From Streptomyces sannanensis (GTDB lineage: Bacteria > Actinomycetota > Actinomycetes > Streptomycetales > Streptomycetaceae): DNA of 64,000 nt. A program made the position numbers and the translations under genes. This document shows positions 27,375 to 34,781 of this stretch, one piece after another. The notes beneath the pieces were generated by a model. The model had not been told where the DNA came from. It ran no database searches and saw only the letters and a list, made by a program, of their open reading frames with translations. Position 1 is the first letter of the stretch, and each line of letters opens with the position of its first letter. The DNA lies in NCBI RefSeq assembly GCF_039536205.1, contig NZ_BAAAYL010000001.1:1736001-1800000 (forward strand), given 5' to 3'.

Positions 27375-28112
27375 GTGACCACCGCGCGCCTCCCCCTCTT
27401 CCCGCTGAATTCCGTGCTGTTCCCGGGCCTCGTACTGCCCCTGAACGTATTCGAGGAGCGCTATCGCGCCATGATGCGGGACCTGTTGAAGACGGCCGAC
27501 GACGAGCCGCGCCGTTTCGCCGTGGTCGCCATCCGCGACGGCCGCGAGGTCGCACCCAGCGCGCCGGGGCTGCCGGAAGGGACGGCCCTGCCCGAGCGCG
27601 GCCCCGCCGCCGGTTTCGGGCCCGACCCGATCCAGGCGTTCCACCAGGTGGGCTGCATCGCCGACGCGGCGACCATCCGGGAACGCGCGAACGGCAGCTT
27701 CGAGGTACTGGCGACCGGCACGAAGCGGATCAGACTGCTGTCGGTGGACGCGTCCGGACCGTATCTCACCGCCGAGATCGAGGAGCTGCCCGAGGAGGCG
27801 GGGGACGGCGCCGGAGCACTCGCCGAAGGCGTGCTGCGGGCCTTCCGCACGTACCAGAAGCGGCTCGCCGGAGCGAACGAACGCTCCACGACCGGCGCCG
27901 AACTGCCCGACGAACCCTCGGTGGTGTCGTACCTGGTCGCCGCCGCCGCCGTGCTGGACATACCGGCCAAGCAGCGGCTGCTCCAGGCACCGGACACCGC
28001 GACACGGCTGCGCGAGGAGCTGGCGCTGCTGCGGGCCGAGACGGCTGTCATACGGCATCTGCCCTCACTGCCCGCGGTCGAGCTGACCCGGACGCCGACC
28101 TGCCCCAACTGA
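27375..28112 (+). CDS. Lon protease substrate-binding-domain protein
   Basis: The 245-residue protein carries only the Lon N-terminal (LON_substr_bdg/PUA-like) domain: RLPLFPLNSVLFPGLVLPLNVFEERYR at the start (read as LFPLNSVLFPGLVLPLNVFE), then GCIADAATIRERANGSFEV. It has no ATPase or protease domain. The GTG at 27375 fits the family. Stand-alone versions are common in actinobacteria, and their role is unknown. Confidence 0.88.
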   Translation: MTTARLPLFPLNSVLFPGLVLPLNVFEERYRAMMRDLLKTADDEPRRFAVVAIRDGREVAPSAPGLPEGTALPERGPAAGFGPDPIQAFHQVGCIADAATIRERANGSFEVLATGTKRIRLLSVDASGPYLTAEIEELPEEAGDGAGALAEGVLRAFRTYQKRLAGANERSTTGAELPDEPSVVSYLVAAAAVLDIPAKQRLLQAPDTATRLREELALLRAETAVIRHLPSLPAVELTRTPTCPN

Positions 28113-28129
28113 CGCAAGGGATACGCACC

Positions 28130-28621
28130 TTGGCAAAGAAGCCGAAAACCGGCGGAACCCCGGCCACCGTCGCGCTGACCGCGGCGGGCACGCCGTACAC
28201 GCTGCACGCCTACGAACACGACCCGGCCTCCCCCTCCTACGGCGAGGAGGCCGCCGAGGCACTCGGCGTGTCCCCGGACCGCGTCTTCAAGACGCTGGTC
28301 GCGGACGTCGACGGCGAACTGACGGTGGCCGTCGTCCCCGTCGCGGGCTCGCTGGACCTCAAGGCTCTGGCGGCGGCGGTAGGCGGGAAGCGCGCGGCGA
28401 TGGCGGACCCGGCCGTCGCGGAACGCACCACCGGCTATGTACGGGGCGGCATCTCACCACTGGGGCAACGCAAGAAGCTGCGCACCGTGCTGGACTCCTC
28501 GACGGAGGAGCACGCCACGATCTGCATCTCCGCGGGCCGCCGCGGGCTGGAGGTCGAGCTGTCGCCCCAGGATCTGGCGGCGCTCACCGGCGCGGTGGTG
28601 GCGCCGGTCCGCCGCGCCTGA
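28130..28621 (+). CDS. ybaK: YbaK/ProX-type Cys-tRNA(Pro) deacylase
   Basis: The 163-residue protein is a YbaK-family editing deacylase that clears Cys-tRNA(Pro). It shows YTLHAYEHDP, EEAAEALGVSPDRVFKTLV with the key Lys, and GYVRGGISPLGQRKKLRTVLD. The TTG start at 28130 (MAKKPKTGG) is chosen on an AAGGG site 9 nt upstream and on the family N-terminus. It ends 58 bp before the tiny basic ORF. Confidence 0.88.
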   Translation: MAKKPKTGGTPATVALTAAGTPYTLHAYEHDPASPSYGEEAAEALGVSPDRVFKTLVADVDGELTVAVVPVAGSLDLKALAAAVGGKRAAMADPAVAERTTGYVRGGISPLGQRKKLRTVLDSSTEEHATICISAGRRGLEVELSPQDLAALTGAVVAPVRRA

Positions 28622-28679
28622 GCAATCCCGGGCGGCCGTGGATATGGACACATGGGCCCACCGCGAGCACCGTATGCCC

Positions 28680-28754
28680 ATGTCGAAGAAGACACGCAAG
28701 CGGAAGTGGCGGATCAAGAAGGGCCGGGCCAACCACGGCCGCAGGCCCGCGTAG
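28680..28754 (+). CDS. 24-residue basic protein resembling ribosomal protein bL37
   Basis: MSKKTRKRKWRIKKGRANHG followed by RRPA is a 24-residue, strongly basic peptide. The ANHGRRP ending resembles the ANHGKRP ending that I recall for the very small actinobacterial large-subunit protein bL37. An in-frame ATG two codons upstream (28674) is also possible. The ribosome site is weak (GCGAG). It is too small for usual gene finders and probably unannotated in many genomes. The identification is from motif memory, not a search. Confidence 0.6.
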   Translation: MSKKTRKRKWRIKKGRANHGRRPA

Positions 28755-28783
28755 GTCCTGTACGGCCGGTCAGGCCGGATCAG

Positions 28784-29030
28784 GGAGCGCCCGCCGCGCA
28801 GCGGCTGGTGCTCGTGGTGCCGTGCATCGCAAGGCCGAGGAGCGCCCGCCGCGCAGCGGCTGATGTCACCGCATGCGGTGGGGGCACCGCTGGGGGCACC
28901 TCTGGGGGCACCCCTGGGGCACCCCTGGGGGCACCCCCAGCGGTAGCTGGGGGAGGTAGCTGGGGGAGGTAGCTGGGAAACGTCGGCGACCGACGACAAC
29001 GGTGGGGGTACCTCCCGTGCCCGAAGGGCT
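28784..29030. repeat. complex repeat array in 0.5 kb intergenic region
   Basis: A 24 bp direct repeat (GGAGCGCCCGCCGCGCAGCG plus GCTG) occurs at 28784-28807 and 28839-28862. About five copies of CTGGGGGCACC variants follow at 28880-28942. Then nearly three copies of GGTAGCTGGGGGA run to 28977. The last units are pieces of the palindrome that forms the 46 bp insertion at 36569-36614. No gene is seen in 28755-29230. Confidence 0.8.
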
Positions 29031-29109
29031 ACGGGGGAGAGGCGCGGTGCCGGACGCCGCGAGCCCGGCATGACCGGCCGGACAGGGCCTGACTCTGGCG
29101 CGACATCCC

Positions 29110-29142
29110 GGTGGGCGGCGGCAACCCGTGCCGCCGCCCACC
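29110..29142. terminator. strong hairpin, terminator-like
   Basis: GGTGGGCGGCGGCA at 29110-29123 and TGCCGCCGCCCACC at 29129-29142 form a perfect 14 bp stem with a 5 nt loop. It lies between the repeat array and the IS1182-type element. Confidence 0.55.
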
Positions 29143-29157
29143 GTGCGTACGGCTGGT

Positions 29158-29207
29158 GCTGTGGCCGGAAAGGTTTGCCGGGAAGCTCGCGGCGTCGCGA
29201 GCCGGTG
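29158..29207. repeat. dispersed repeat, uninterrupted copy (empty site)
   Basis: This 50 bp stretch (containing CCGGAAAGGTTTGCCGGGAA and CGTCGCGAGCCGGTG) is repeated in inverse orientation at 36554-36649. There it is interrupted by a 46 bp palindrome between the bases corresponding to 29192 and 29193. Confidence 0.85.
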
Positions 29208-29252
29208 AACCTCCGGTCGCGGCACTCTAGAAGACTCATGAAGATCTTGGGT

Positions 29253-29284
29253 TCTGGCCCCGCCGCGTGAGCGGCGGGGCCAGA
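29253..29284 (+). terminator. hairpin inside IS left end
   Basis: TCTGGCCCCGCCGC (29253-29266) and GCGGCGGGGCCAGA (29271-29284) form a perfect 14 bp stem with a GTGA loop, followed by CTCTTT. It sits 15 bp before the likely transposase start, so it may block read-through transcription from outside. Confidence 0.7.
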
Positions 29285-29299
29285 CTCTTTCTCGTGGTG

Positions 29300-30880
29300 A
29301 TGGGGGAATGGGCCGGGGAGACGGTCGGGCCGGATGTGTGGGAGACCTGCCGGGAGTTGATCCCGGCAGGCAGTGTGTTCGCGTTCCTGGCCGAGCATCG
29401 CGGCGCGCTGTTCCCGGCGGAGACGTTCGAGGACATGTACCCGTCGGCGAACGGGCGGCCGAGCATGCCGCCGCAGATCCTGGCCGCGGCGATCACGCTG
29501 CAGGCCCTTAACGGGCTGTCGGACTTCGAGACGGTCCAGGAGTTGCGGTGTGACCTGAGGTGGAAGGCCGCGTGCGGGCTGGGCCTGCACGACATGGCGT
29601 TCGATCCGTCGCTGCTGGCCTACTTCCGGCGCCGGCTGGCCCGCTCGGTGCGGCCGAACCGTGTCTTCGAGACGGTGCGCGAGGTGGTGAAGGCCACCGG
29701 TGTCCTCAAGGGCAAGCACCGGCGGGCGCTGGACTCCACGGTGCTGGACGATGCGGTCGCCACCCAGGACACCGTCACCCAGATCATCGCCGCCGTCCGC
29801 GCGGTAATTCGCGAGGTCCCCGGGGCCGCTGAGGTGGCAGCCGTGCAGTGCACCGCGCATGACTACAGCGACCCGGGCAAACCAAGGATCGCCTGGAATG
29901 ACGAGCAGGCCCGCGCCACGCTTGTTGATGCCCTGGTCAGTGACGCGCTCAGGCTGCTCGGGCATCTGCCCGAGCAGGAGCTGGGCGAGAAGGCCGCGAA
30001 TGCCGTCGGCATCCTGGCCCTGGTCGCCGGGCAAGACGTCGAACCCGCCGAGGACTCCGACGGCCGCGACGGGCGCTGGCGCATCACCCGTGGCACCGCG
30101 CAGGACCGGATGGTCTCCACCGTCGACCCCGAGGCCCGGCACATCCACAAAACCCGCACCCACCAGCAAGACGGCTTCAAGGCCCACCTGGCCATCGAGC
30201 CCGAGACCGGGTTATACACCGCCGTCGCCCTGCGGCCCGGCAGTGGCCCAGAGCACCACGAGGCCACCGTCGGCCTGGACCTTCTCGCCGAGGAGGACGG
30301 GCCGGTGGACGCCTTCGGCGACACCGCCTACTCCACCGGCGATGCCCGCCAGGCCCTCGAAGACGCAGGGCACCGGCTGTTCCTCAAGCCCGCCCCGCTA
30401 CGGGCGGCCGTCCCCGGCGGCTTCACCCTGGACGACTTCGCCATCGACACCGCCGCCGCCACGGTGACCTGCCCCGCTGGACACACGGTCCCCCTGTCAG
30501 ACCCCGGCGGACAGCACCACCAGCGCAAGGCGGCCTTCGGGAAACTGTGCGCCGGATGTCCCCTGCGCGAGCGGTGCACCAAGGCCAAGGCCGGCCGCAT
30601 CCTGACCATCCGCCCACACCACGACCTGCTCGCAGCCGCCCGCCGCCAGGCCGCTACCGACCCCGACTGGCAAGCCGACTACCGCCGCTGGAGACCACCG
30701 GTCGAACGCGCCGTCGCCTGGCTCGTCCACCACGGCAACCGCAAACTCCGCTACCGCGGAACCATCGCCAACGACACCTGGCTCCACACCCGAGCCGCCG
30801 CCCTCAACCTCCGCCGACTGATCAACCTCGGACTCACCCGCACCGGCGACACCTGGCACCTCGCCCCGGCCACCGGATGA
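29300..30880 (+). CDS. IS1182 family transposase
   Basis: The 526-residue DDE transposase has an N-terminal domain (PSMPPQILAAAITLQALNGLSD), ALDSTVLDD with a likely first catalytic Asp, then RTHQQDGFKAHLAIEPETGLY, VDAFGDTAYSTGDAR with a second Asp, a C-terminal zinc-like CPAGH...CAGCPLRERC segment, and RPPVERAVAWLVHHGNRKLRYRG with the final Glu. The ATG at 29300 is chosen. A GTG at 29267 lies within the hairpin loop and is unlikely. One Leu codon is TTA (in ETGLYTA), rare in Streptomyces and bldA-dependent. Confidence 0.9.
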   Translation: MGEWAGETVGPDVWETCRELIPAGSVFAFLAEHRGALFPAETFEDMYPSANGRPSMPPQILAAAITLQALNGLSDFETVQELRCDLRWKAACGLGLHDMAFDPSLLAYFRRRLARSVRPNRVFETVREVVKATGVLKGKHRRALDSTVLDDAVATQDTVTQIIAAVRAVIREVPGAAEVAAVQCTAHDYSDPGKPRIAWNDEQARATLVDALVSDALRLLGHLPEQELGEKAANAVGILALVAGQDVEPAEDSDGRDGRWRITRGTAQDRMVSTVDPEARHIHKTRTHQQDGFKAHLAIEPETGLYTAVALRPGSGPEHHEATVGLDLLAEEDGPVDAFGDTAYSTGDARQALEDAGHRLFLKPAPLRAAVPGGFTLDDFAIDTAAATVTCPAGHTVPLSDPGGQHHQRKAAFGKLCAGCPLRERCTKAKAGRILTIRPHHDLLAAARRQAATDPDWQADYRRWRPPVERAVAWLVHHGNRKLRYRGTIANDTWLHTRAAALNLRRLINLGLTRTGDTWHLAPATG

Positions 30881-30943
30881 CCAGAAGGGCCGCCCGGCCT
30901 CCGGCCGGACAGCCCCTCAACAAGATCTTCATGAGTCTTCTAG

Positions 30944-31113
30944 GGCGTGTTTCGAAAGTCCCGCCTGGTCGGGAACGCCCGGCACGCACGCTCGCCGCGT
31001 TGTCGGTCGTCGGCGCAGCCCGCTGCGCTCTCCTCCCTCCGCCTTGCGATCGCACGCACCAGACGCCCCCGACCCCGCCCTCCGGGCGGACGACGCTACT
31101 TTCGAAACACGCC
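30944..31113. mobile_element. MITE-like non-coding element with perfect terminal inverted repeats
   Basis: GGCGTGTTTCGAAAGT (30944-30959) and ACTTTCGAAACACGCC (31098-31113) are perfect 16 bp inverted ends flanked by CTAG on both sides. The 170 bp interior has no credible ORF. The ends resemble those of the adjacent IS5-type element (GGCGCGTAT), so it may be mobilised by a related IS5-family transposase. I have seen similar sequence scattered in other Streptomyces genomes (memory only). Confidence 0.8.
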
Positions 31114-31136
31114 CTAGGGCGCGTATTCGGTTGTGA

Positions 31137-32140
31137 TCAAGGGGTGGTCCGCGTGAGGTCCTTGATCCAGATCATCGAGGCGCGGAGGTGGAGGCCGGCG
31201 AGGTAGCTCTCAGGGGTCTTGTCGAAGCGGGTGGCGATGCCTCGCCATGCCTTCAGCTTGTTGATCAGCCGCTCGACGGCATTCCGCTCCTTGTAGAGGT
31301 CGGCGTCGTGGCTGACGGGCCGACCGCCCCTGCTGCCTTTCTTCTTCCGGTTGGCGGCCTGGTCCTTCTTCTCCGGGATGACCGCCTTGATGCGGCGTTT
31401 CCGCAGGTAGGCACGGTTTCCGTGGGACGAGTAGGCCTTGTCGCCGGCAACCGCGTCGGGGCGGGTGCGGGGGCGGCCGACGGGCAGGCGGACCCGCACC
31501 TTCTTGAGCACGGGGATGAACTGCGGGCTGTCCGCGGCCTGCCCCGCGGTCAGGACGAACGCCAGAGGACGGCACTTCCGGTCGGCGGCGAGATGAACCT
31601 TGCTGGTCAGCCCGCCCCTCGAACGTCCGAGCAGGGCGGCTTTCAGCCGGAGTTTGCGCCGGCGCCGGATGTGCCGTCGTTCTTCCCGCTCGGGGTCGTT
31701 TCCGGCGTCCTGCCCGTCTTGTTCTTCCGGGCCGCCCCCTTTTGCCGGGCCTTCTCCTCGTCGACGGCGGCCTTCTCCAGAGCGGTCATGACGTCCTGGC
31801 CGAGATGGGTACCGGCAGCGTCGTGGTGGGCCCGGGCTGTGGTGGAGTCCACGCTGACCAGGGACAAGTCCACCTCACCCCGCTTCGCGGCTTCCGCGAT
31901 CAGGCCCTCCAGCAGGGCTTCGAAGACGCCGGCATCCCTCCACTGCCGGAAGCGGTTGTGGACGGTCGGCCAGGCACCGAACTCCTTCGGCATCTCCCGC
32001 CACTGCCCGCCCGTCCTGAACCGCCAGATCACGCCTTCGAATTGCTGTCGCAGCCGTTCGGGGTACGGGCCAAACCTGCCGATTGGCAGGTACGGCTCGA
32101 TGAACTCCCACTCCTCGTCCGTCAACTGCACCCGCGTCAT
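31137..32140 (-). CDS. IS5-family transposase made by -1 frameshift
   Basis: The first frame (32140 to 31643) encodes MTRVQLTDEEWEFIEPYLP and a helix-turn-helix-like IWRFRTGGQWREMPKEFG, then LVSVDSTTARAHHDAAG with the first catalytic Asp. The second frame continues as GLTSKVHLAADRKCRPLAF, VAGDKAYSSHGNR (second Asp) and ERNAVERLINKLKAWRGIATR (Glu). The frames overlap, and the slippery heptamer A AAG GGG at 31742-31736 would give a single protein of about 334 residues. This arrangement is typical of the IS427 subgroup. Confidence 0.88.
31736..31742 (-). other. programmed -1 frameshift site
   Basis: Read on the minus strand, the codons are CAA AAG GGG GCG, giving the heptamer A AAG GGG. A -1 slip there moves translation into the frame that carries the second half of the DDE transposase. 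Confidence 0.75.
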
Positions 32141-32213
32141 GCAAGACGATCTACCGGATCAGGCCCCGCCGCGAGGGCGAATCCCGCAAATTGATCACAA
32201 CTCGATACGCGCC

Positions 32214-32828
32214 CTAGTGCCCTGGCGCGTCCCCGTCCGGTTCGGGGTCGCGGGGGCCGAAGGCGGCCGTCAGGCCGAGATGGGTCAGCAGCGCGGCGAC
32301 CGGCCAGGCCAACAGGGCGCTCTTCGCACCCAGGGCGAGCGGCGCATCGAAGACGACGCCCTTGCCGACCTCCTTGGCGTGCGCCACCAGGTCCTGCGTC
32401 GGGCCGAGCCAGACTCCGAGCCGCCACGCGACCAGGGAGCCGAGCAGCCCACCCACGGCCAGGCCCACCACCAGCGGGATCCCGCCGTGCTTGCGCAGCC
32501 GGAAGACGACGGCCGCGGCGATCACGCCGAAGCCGGCCGCCAGCAGGGTGAAGGTGCCGTCCGCGCCGGCCGCCTCCTCGCCCTCGGTGTCCTTGAGGAA
32601 GACGGCCCTGCCGTCGGAGATCAGCGGCACGCGCGGGGCCAGCCACAGCCACAGCAGGCCGAGCAGCACACCCACGACCGTCAGGGCGACCGCCACCAGC
32701 ACGGCGTCCCGCAGCTCCTTGGCCGAGCCGGGCACGTCACCCTCCACGGGCGAGTCGGACCGGGAGCCGGAGGCGGGAGGCGCGTCATGGGATGGCTGCT
32801 GGTGGGGCGGTGTCAGGGGTGCGGTCAC
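32214..32828 (-). CDS. DUF2567-like membrane protein
   Basis: The 204-residue protein has a Pro/Ser-rich N-terminus, then ELRDAVLVAVALTVVGVLLGLLWLWLAP (read as VLVAVALTVVGVLLGLLWLW) and three more hydrophobic segments, matching my memory of DUF2567 proteins. The GTG at 32828 (MTAPLTPPHQQ) is chosen. The TAG stop is supplied by the CTAG at the IS5-element junction, so the insertion lies exactly at the gene's end without changing the protein. The function is unknown. Confidence 0.8.
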   Translation of the reverse strand: MTAPLTPPHQQPSHDAPPASGSRSDSPVEGDVPGSAKELRDAVLVAVALTVVGVLLGLLWLWLAPRVPLISDGRAVFLKDTEGEEAAGADGTFTLLAAGFGVIAAAVVFRLRKHGGIPLVVGLAVGGLLGSLVAWRLGVWLGPTQDLVAHAKEVGKGVVFDAPLALGAKSALLAWPVAALLTHLGLTAAFGPRDPEPDGDAPGH

Positions 32829-32862
32829 CCTGCAATCGTGCCAGGCACTCCCGGCAGGTGCC

Positions 32863-33687
32863 TCACCGGACTGCCGCGCGCCGGTACGCCCAGGTGGCGA
32901 CGGCCAGCGAGAACACGCCCACCGCGGCGCAGACAGCGAGGTCCAGCCCGACCGCGGCCCAGTCGGGGTGGGCGTCGAAAGTCCTGGCCAACGCCTCGAC
33001 GCCATAGGTCGAGGGCAGCAGATCACGGGCGTAACCGATGGGCTGCGGCAGTCCGCCGGCCGGGAGCACGCCCAGCAGCAACGCCGCCGACATGCCCAGC
33101 TGACCGAGCAGGGTCGCCAGTTCCTGACGGGGCGCGAGCAGTCCCAGGGCCGCCCCGAGCCCGGCCAGCGCGGCCCCCGCGAGCGGGATCACCGCGGCCA
33201 GCACCCAGAGGTTCGCCAGCGGCAGCTGGAACAGGACCGAGCCGACGACGGCGGTGACGACCGTACCGGGCACGGTGAACGAGGCGTACGCGGCCGCGGT
33301 GCCCAGCACCACGGCCGCGGGCGGCACGGGCAGGGTCGCGTAGTGGTCGAGTCCGCCGCCGGCCCGTAGCTGGCCGAAGTACTGGGCGAGCAGATTGAGC
33401 GCCACAAAGGCGACCACGAGCACGCTGGACCCCGCGACGACGGCCCGCGCCTCGTCGCCGCCGTCGACGACCCCGCGCATCAGGACCATGATCCCGACGG
33501 ACTGGAAGGTCGCGACGAACAGCAGCGGAATGCGGGCCACCCGGGCCCGGGACAGCTGCGCCCGGTACACGGCGGCGAGCGCCGGCAGCAGCCGGGCGCG
33601 CGGCGCGAGGGGGGCGGCGTCCTCGGCACATCCCTGGGCCCGCCCCCGGTCCTGTCCCGTTACCGTCCCGGCGGGGACGACACTCAT
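32863..33687 (-). CDS. ABC transporter permease (ABC-2 type)
   Basis: The 274-residue protein has six hydrophobic segments, typical of ABC-2 exporter permeases, with a charged N-terminus and the family-like LLPSTYGVEALARTFDAHPDW before the last helix. Its ATG overlaps the ATPase stop by 4 nt. It probably exports a drug, lipid or small molecule together with that ATPase. The substrate is unknown. Confidence 0.87.
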   Translation of the reverse strand: MSVVPAGTVTGQDRGRAQGCAEDAAPLAPRARLLPALAAVYRAQLSRARVARIPLLFVATFQSVGIMVLMRGVVDGGDEARAVVAGSSVLVVAFVALNLLAQYFGQLRAGGGLDHYATLPVPPAAVVLGTAAAYASFTVPGTVVTAVVGSVLFQLPLANLWVLAAVIPLAGAALAGLGAALGLLAPRQELATLLGQLGMSAALLLGVLPAGGLPQPIGYARDLLPSTYGVEALARTFDAHPDWAAVGLDLAVCAAVGVFSLAVATWAYRRAAVR

Positions 33688-34697
33688 GCCTTCACCAGGC
33701 CTTCCGTACGGCCCCCGAGGGCAAGGTAGACATCCTCCAGGCTCGGCGTGGCCAGGGTGAAGTCGTCGAGCGCGGCGAACGCGGCGCCGCCGGTCACCGT
33801 GGCGACGGCCGCGCGGGCCTCGTCGGGTGCGAGCCGCAGGACCCAGCGTCGGCCGGATTCCTGCGCCGAGCCGCGCAGTGCGGCGACCTCGGGGACCTCG
33901 AGCGGTGCCCGGTCGCGCCACACCAGTTCGACGCGTACGTCGTTCGCGACGCGCGCCTTCAGCCCGGCGGGCGTGTCACAGGCGATGACCCGGCCACGCT
34001 CCAGGACGGCTACCCGGTCGAGGACCGTCTCGGCCTCGATGACGTTGTGGGTGACGAGGAGGACGGTCGTCCCGTGCTCGGCCCGGCGCCGGTCGACCGC
34101 GGCCCAGACGGCGCGCCGGGCGACGGGGTCCATGCCGGTGGTCGGCTCGTCCAGGACCAGGACCGGACGCTCGCCGACGAGCGCCGCGGCGAAGCAGGCC
34201 AGCCGGCGCTGCCCGCCGGAGAGCTTCTTCAGGGGCCGGGCCGCGATTTCCGTCAGCCCGAGCTCGTCGAGTACACGACCGGTTTCGGCACGGGCCGCCC
34301 GGGCGGTGAGGCCGCGCAGCCGGCCGGTGGTCTCGGCCGCCAGCGCGACAGTCAGCTCGTCGAGGGCGGTGGACTCCTGGCCGAGGTAGCCGATGAGCCG
34401 GGCGGCCCGCTCGGGGTGACGCACCAGGTCGTGACCGAGGATGTCCACGCTGCCGGCGTCGGGCCGCATCAGCCCGGTCAGCTGGCGTACGAGGGTGGAC
34501 TTGCCGGCCCCGTTGGGCCCGAGCAGCCCGAAGATCTCGCCGCGGTGCACATCCAGGCTCACCTCGTCGGTGGCGCGCACCGCGGGCGTCGCGGGCGCTC
34601 CCCGCCGGCCGCGCCCGGAGGGATACGTCTTGACCAGGCCCCGCACCGCGCACACGATGCCGGCCCGCGTCGGCCCGGCCGCGATGCTCGTACTCAC
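33684..34697 (-). CDS. ABC transporter ATP-binding protein
   Basis: The 337-residue ATPase has Walker A GLLGPNGAGKSTLVR, a Q-loop in GYLGQESTALDEL, the signature KLSGGQRRLACFAAAL, Walker B VLVLDEPTTGMDP and the H-loop VTHN. A ~100-residue C-terminal domain of the drug-exporter DrrA type follows (PLEVPEVAALRG ... SLEDVYLALGG). It precedes and overlaps its permease. Confidence 0.93.
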   Translation of the reverse strand: MSTSIAAGPTRAGIVCAVRGLVKTYPSGRGRRGAPATPAVRATDEVSLDVHRGEIFGLLGPNGAGKSTLVRQLTGLMRPDAGSVDILGHDLVRHPERAARLIGYLGQESTALDELTVALAAETTGRLRGLTARAARAETGRVLDELGLTEIAARPLKKLSGGQRRLACFAAALVGERPVLVLDEPTTGMDPVARRAVWAAVDRRRAEHGTTVLLVTHNVIEAETVLDRVAVLERGRVIACDTPAGLKARVANDVRVELVWRDRAPLEVPEVAALRGSAQESGRRWVLRLAPDEARAAVATVTGGAAFAALDDFTLATPSLEDVYLALGGRTEGLVKA

Positions 34698-34781
34698 GAG
34701 GTACGAGCCTACGGGGTCCCGCCCCGGGCTTCTCCCCCCACCCCGGCCTTTCCGGGTGCCGTGCGGCCCGCGGCGGCCACG

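Larger units (their letters stand above)
29231..30939 (+). mobile_element. IS1182-family insertion sequence
   Basis: A 1.7 kb element bounded by perfect 19 bp inverted repeats, AAGACTCATGAAGATCTTG at 29231-29249 and its complement at 30921-30939, and flanked by CTAG at 29227-29230 and 30940-30943 as target duplication. It contains one intact transposase gene, with a terminator-like hairpin just inside the left end. Confidence 0.92.
31118..32213 (-). mobile_element. IS5-family (IS427-type) insertion sequence
   Basis: The 1.1 kb element has imperfect inverted ends (GGCGCGTAT, four variable bases, then TTGTGATCAA on each side) and CTAG on both flanks (31114-31117, 32214-32217). It encodes one transposase in two overlapping frames on the minus strand. 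The right junction coincides with the stop codon of the neighbouring membrane-protein gene. Confidence 0.9.

Noticed and set aside
28880..28980. Possible CRISPR-like array
   Set aside because: The units are short, GC-palindromic and directly abutting, without unique spacers or cas genes nearby.
29267..29299. Transposase start at GTG 29267
   Set aside because: It lies in the loop of a 14 bp hairpin and adds residues unlike the family; ATG 29300 is a better start.
32863..33921. Longer form of the ABC permease starting at 33921
   Set aside because: The extra N-terminus is Arg/Gly-rich and lies inside the ATPase gene; the ATG at 33687 overlaps the ATPase stop by the usual 4 nt.
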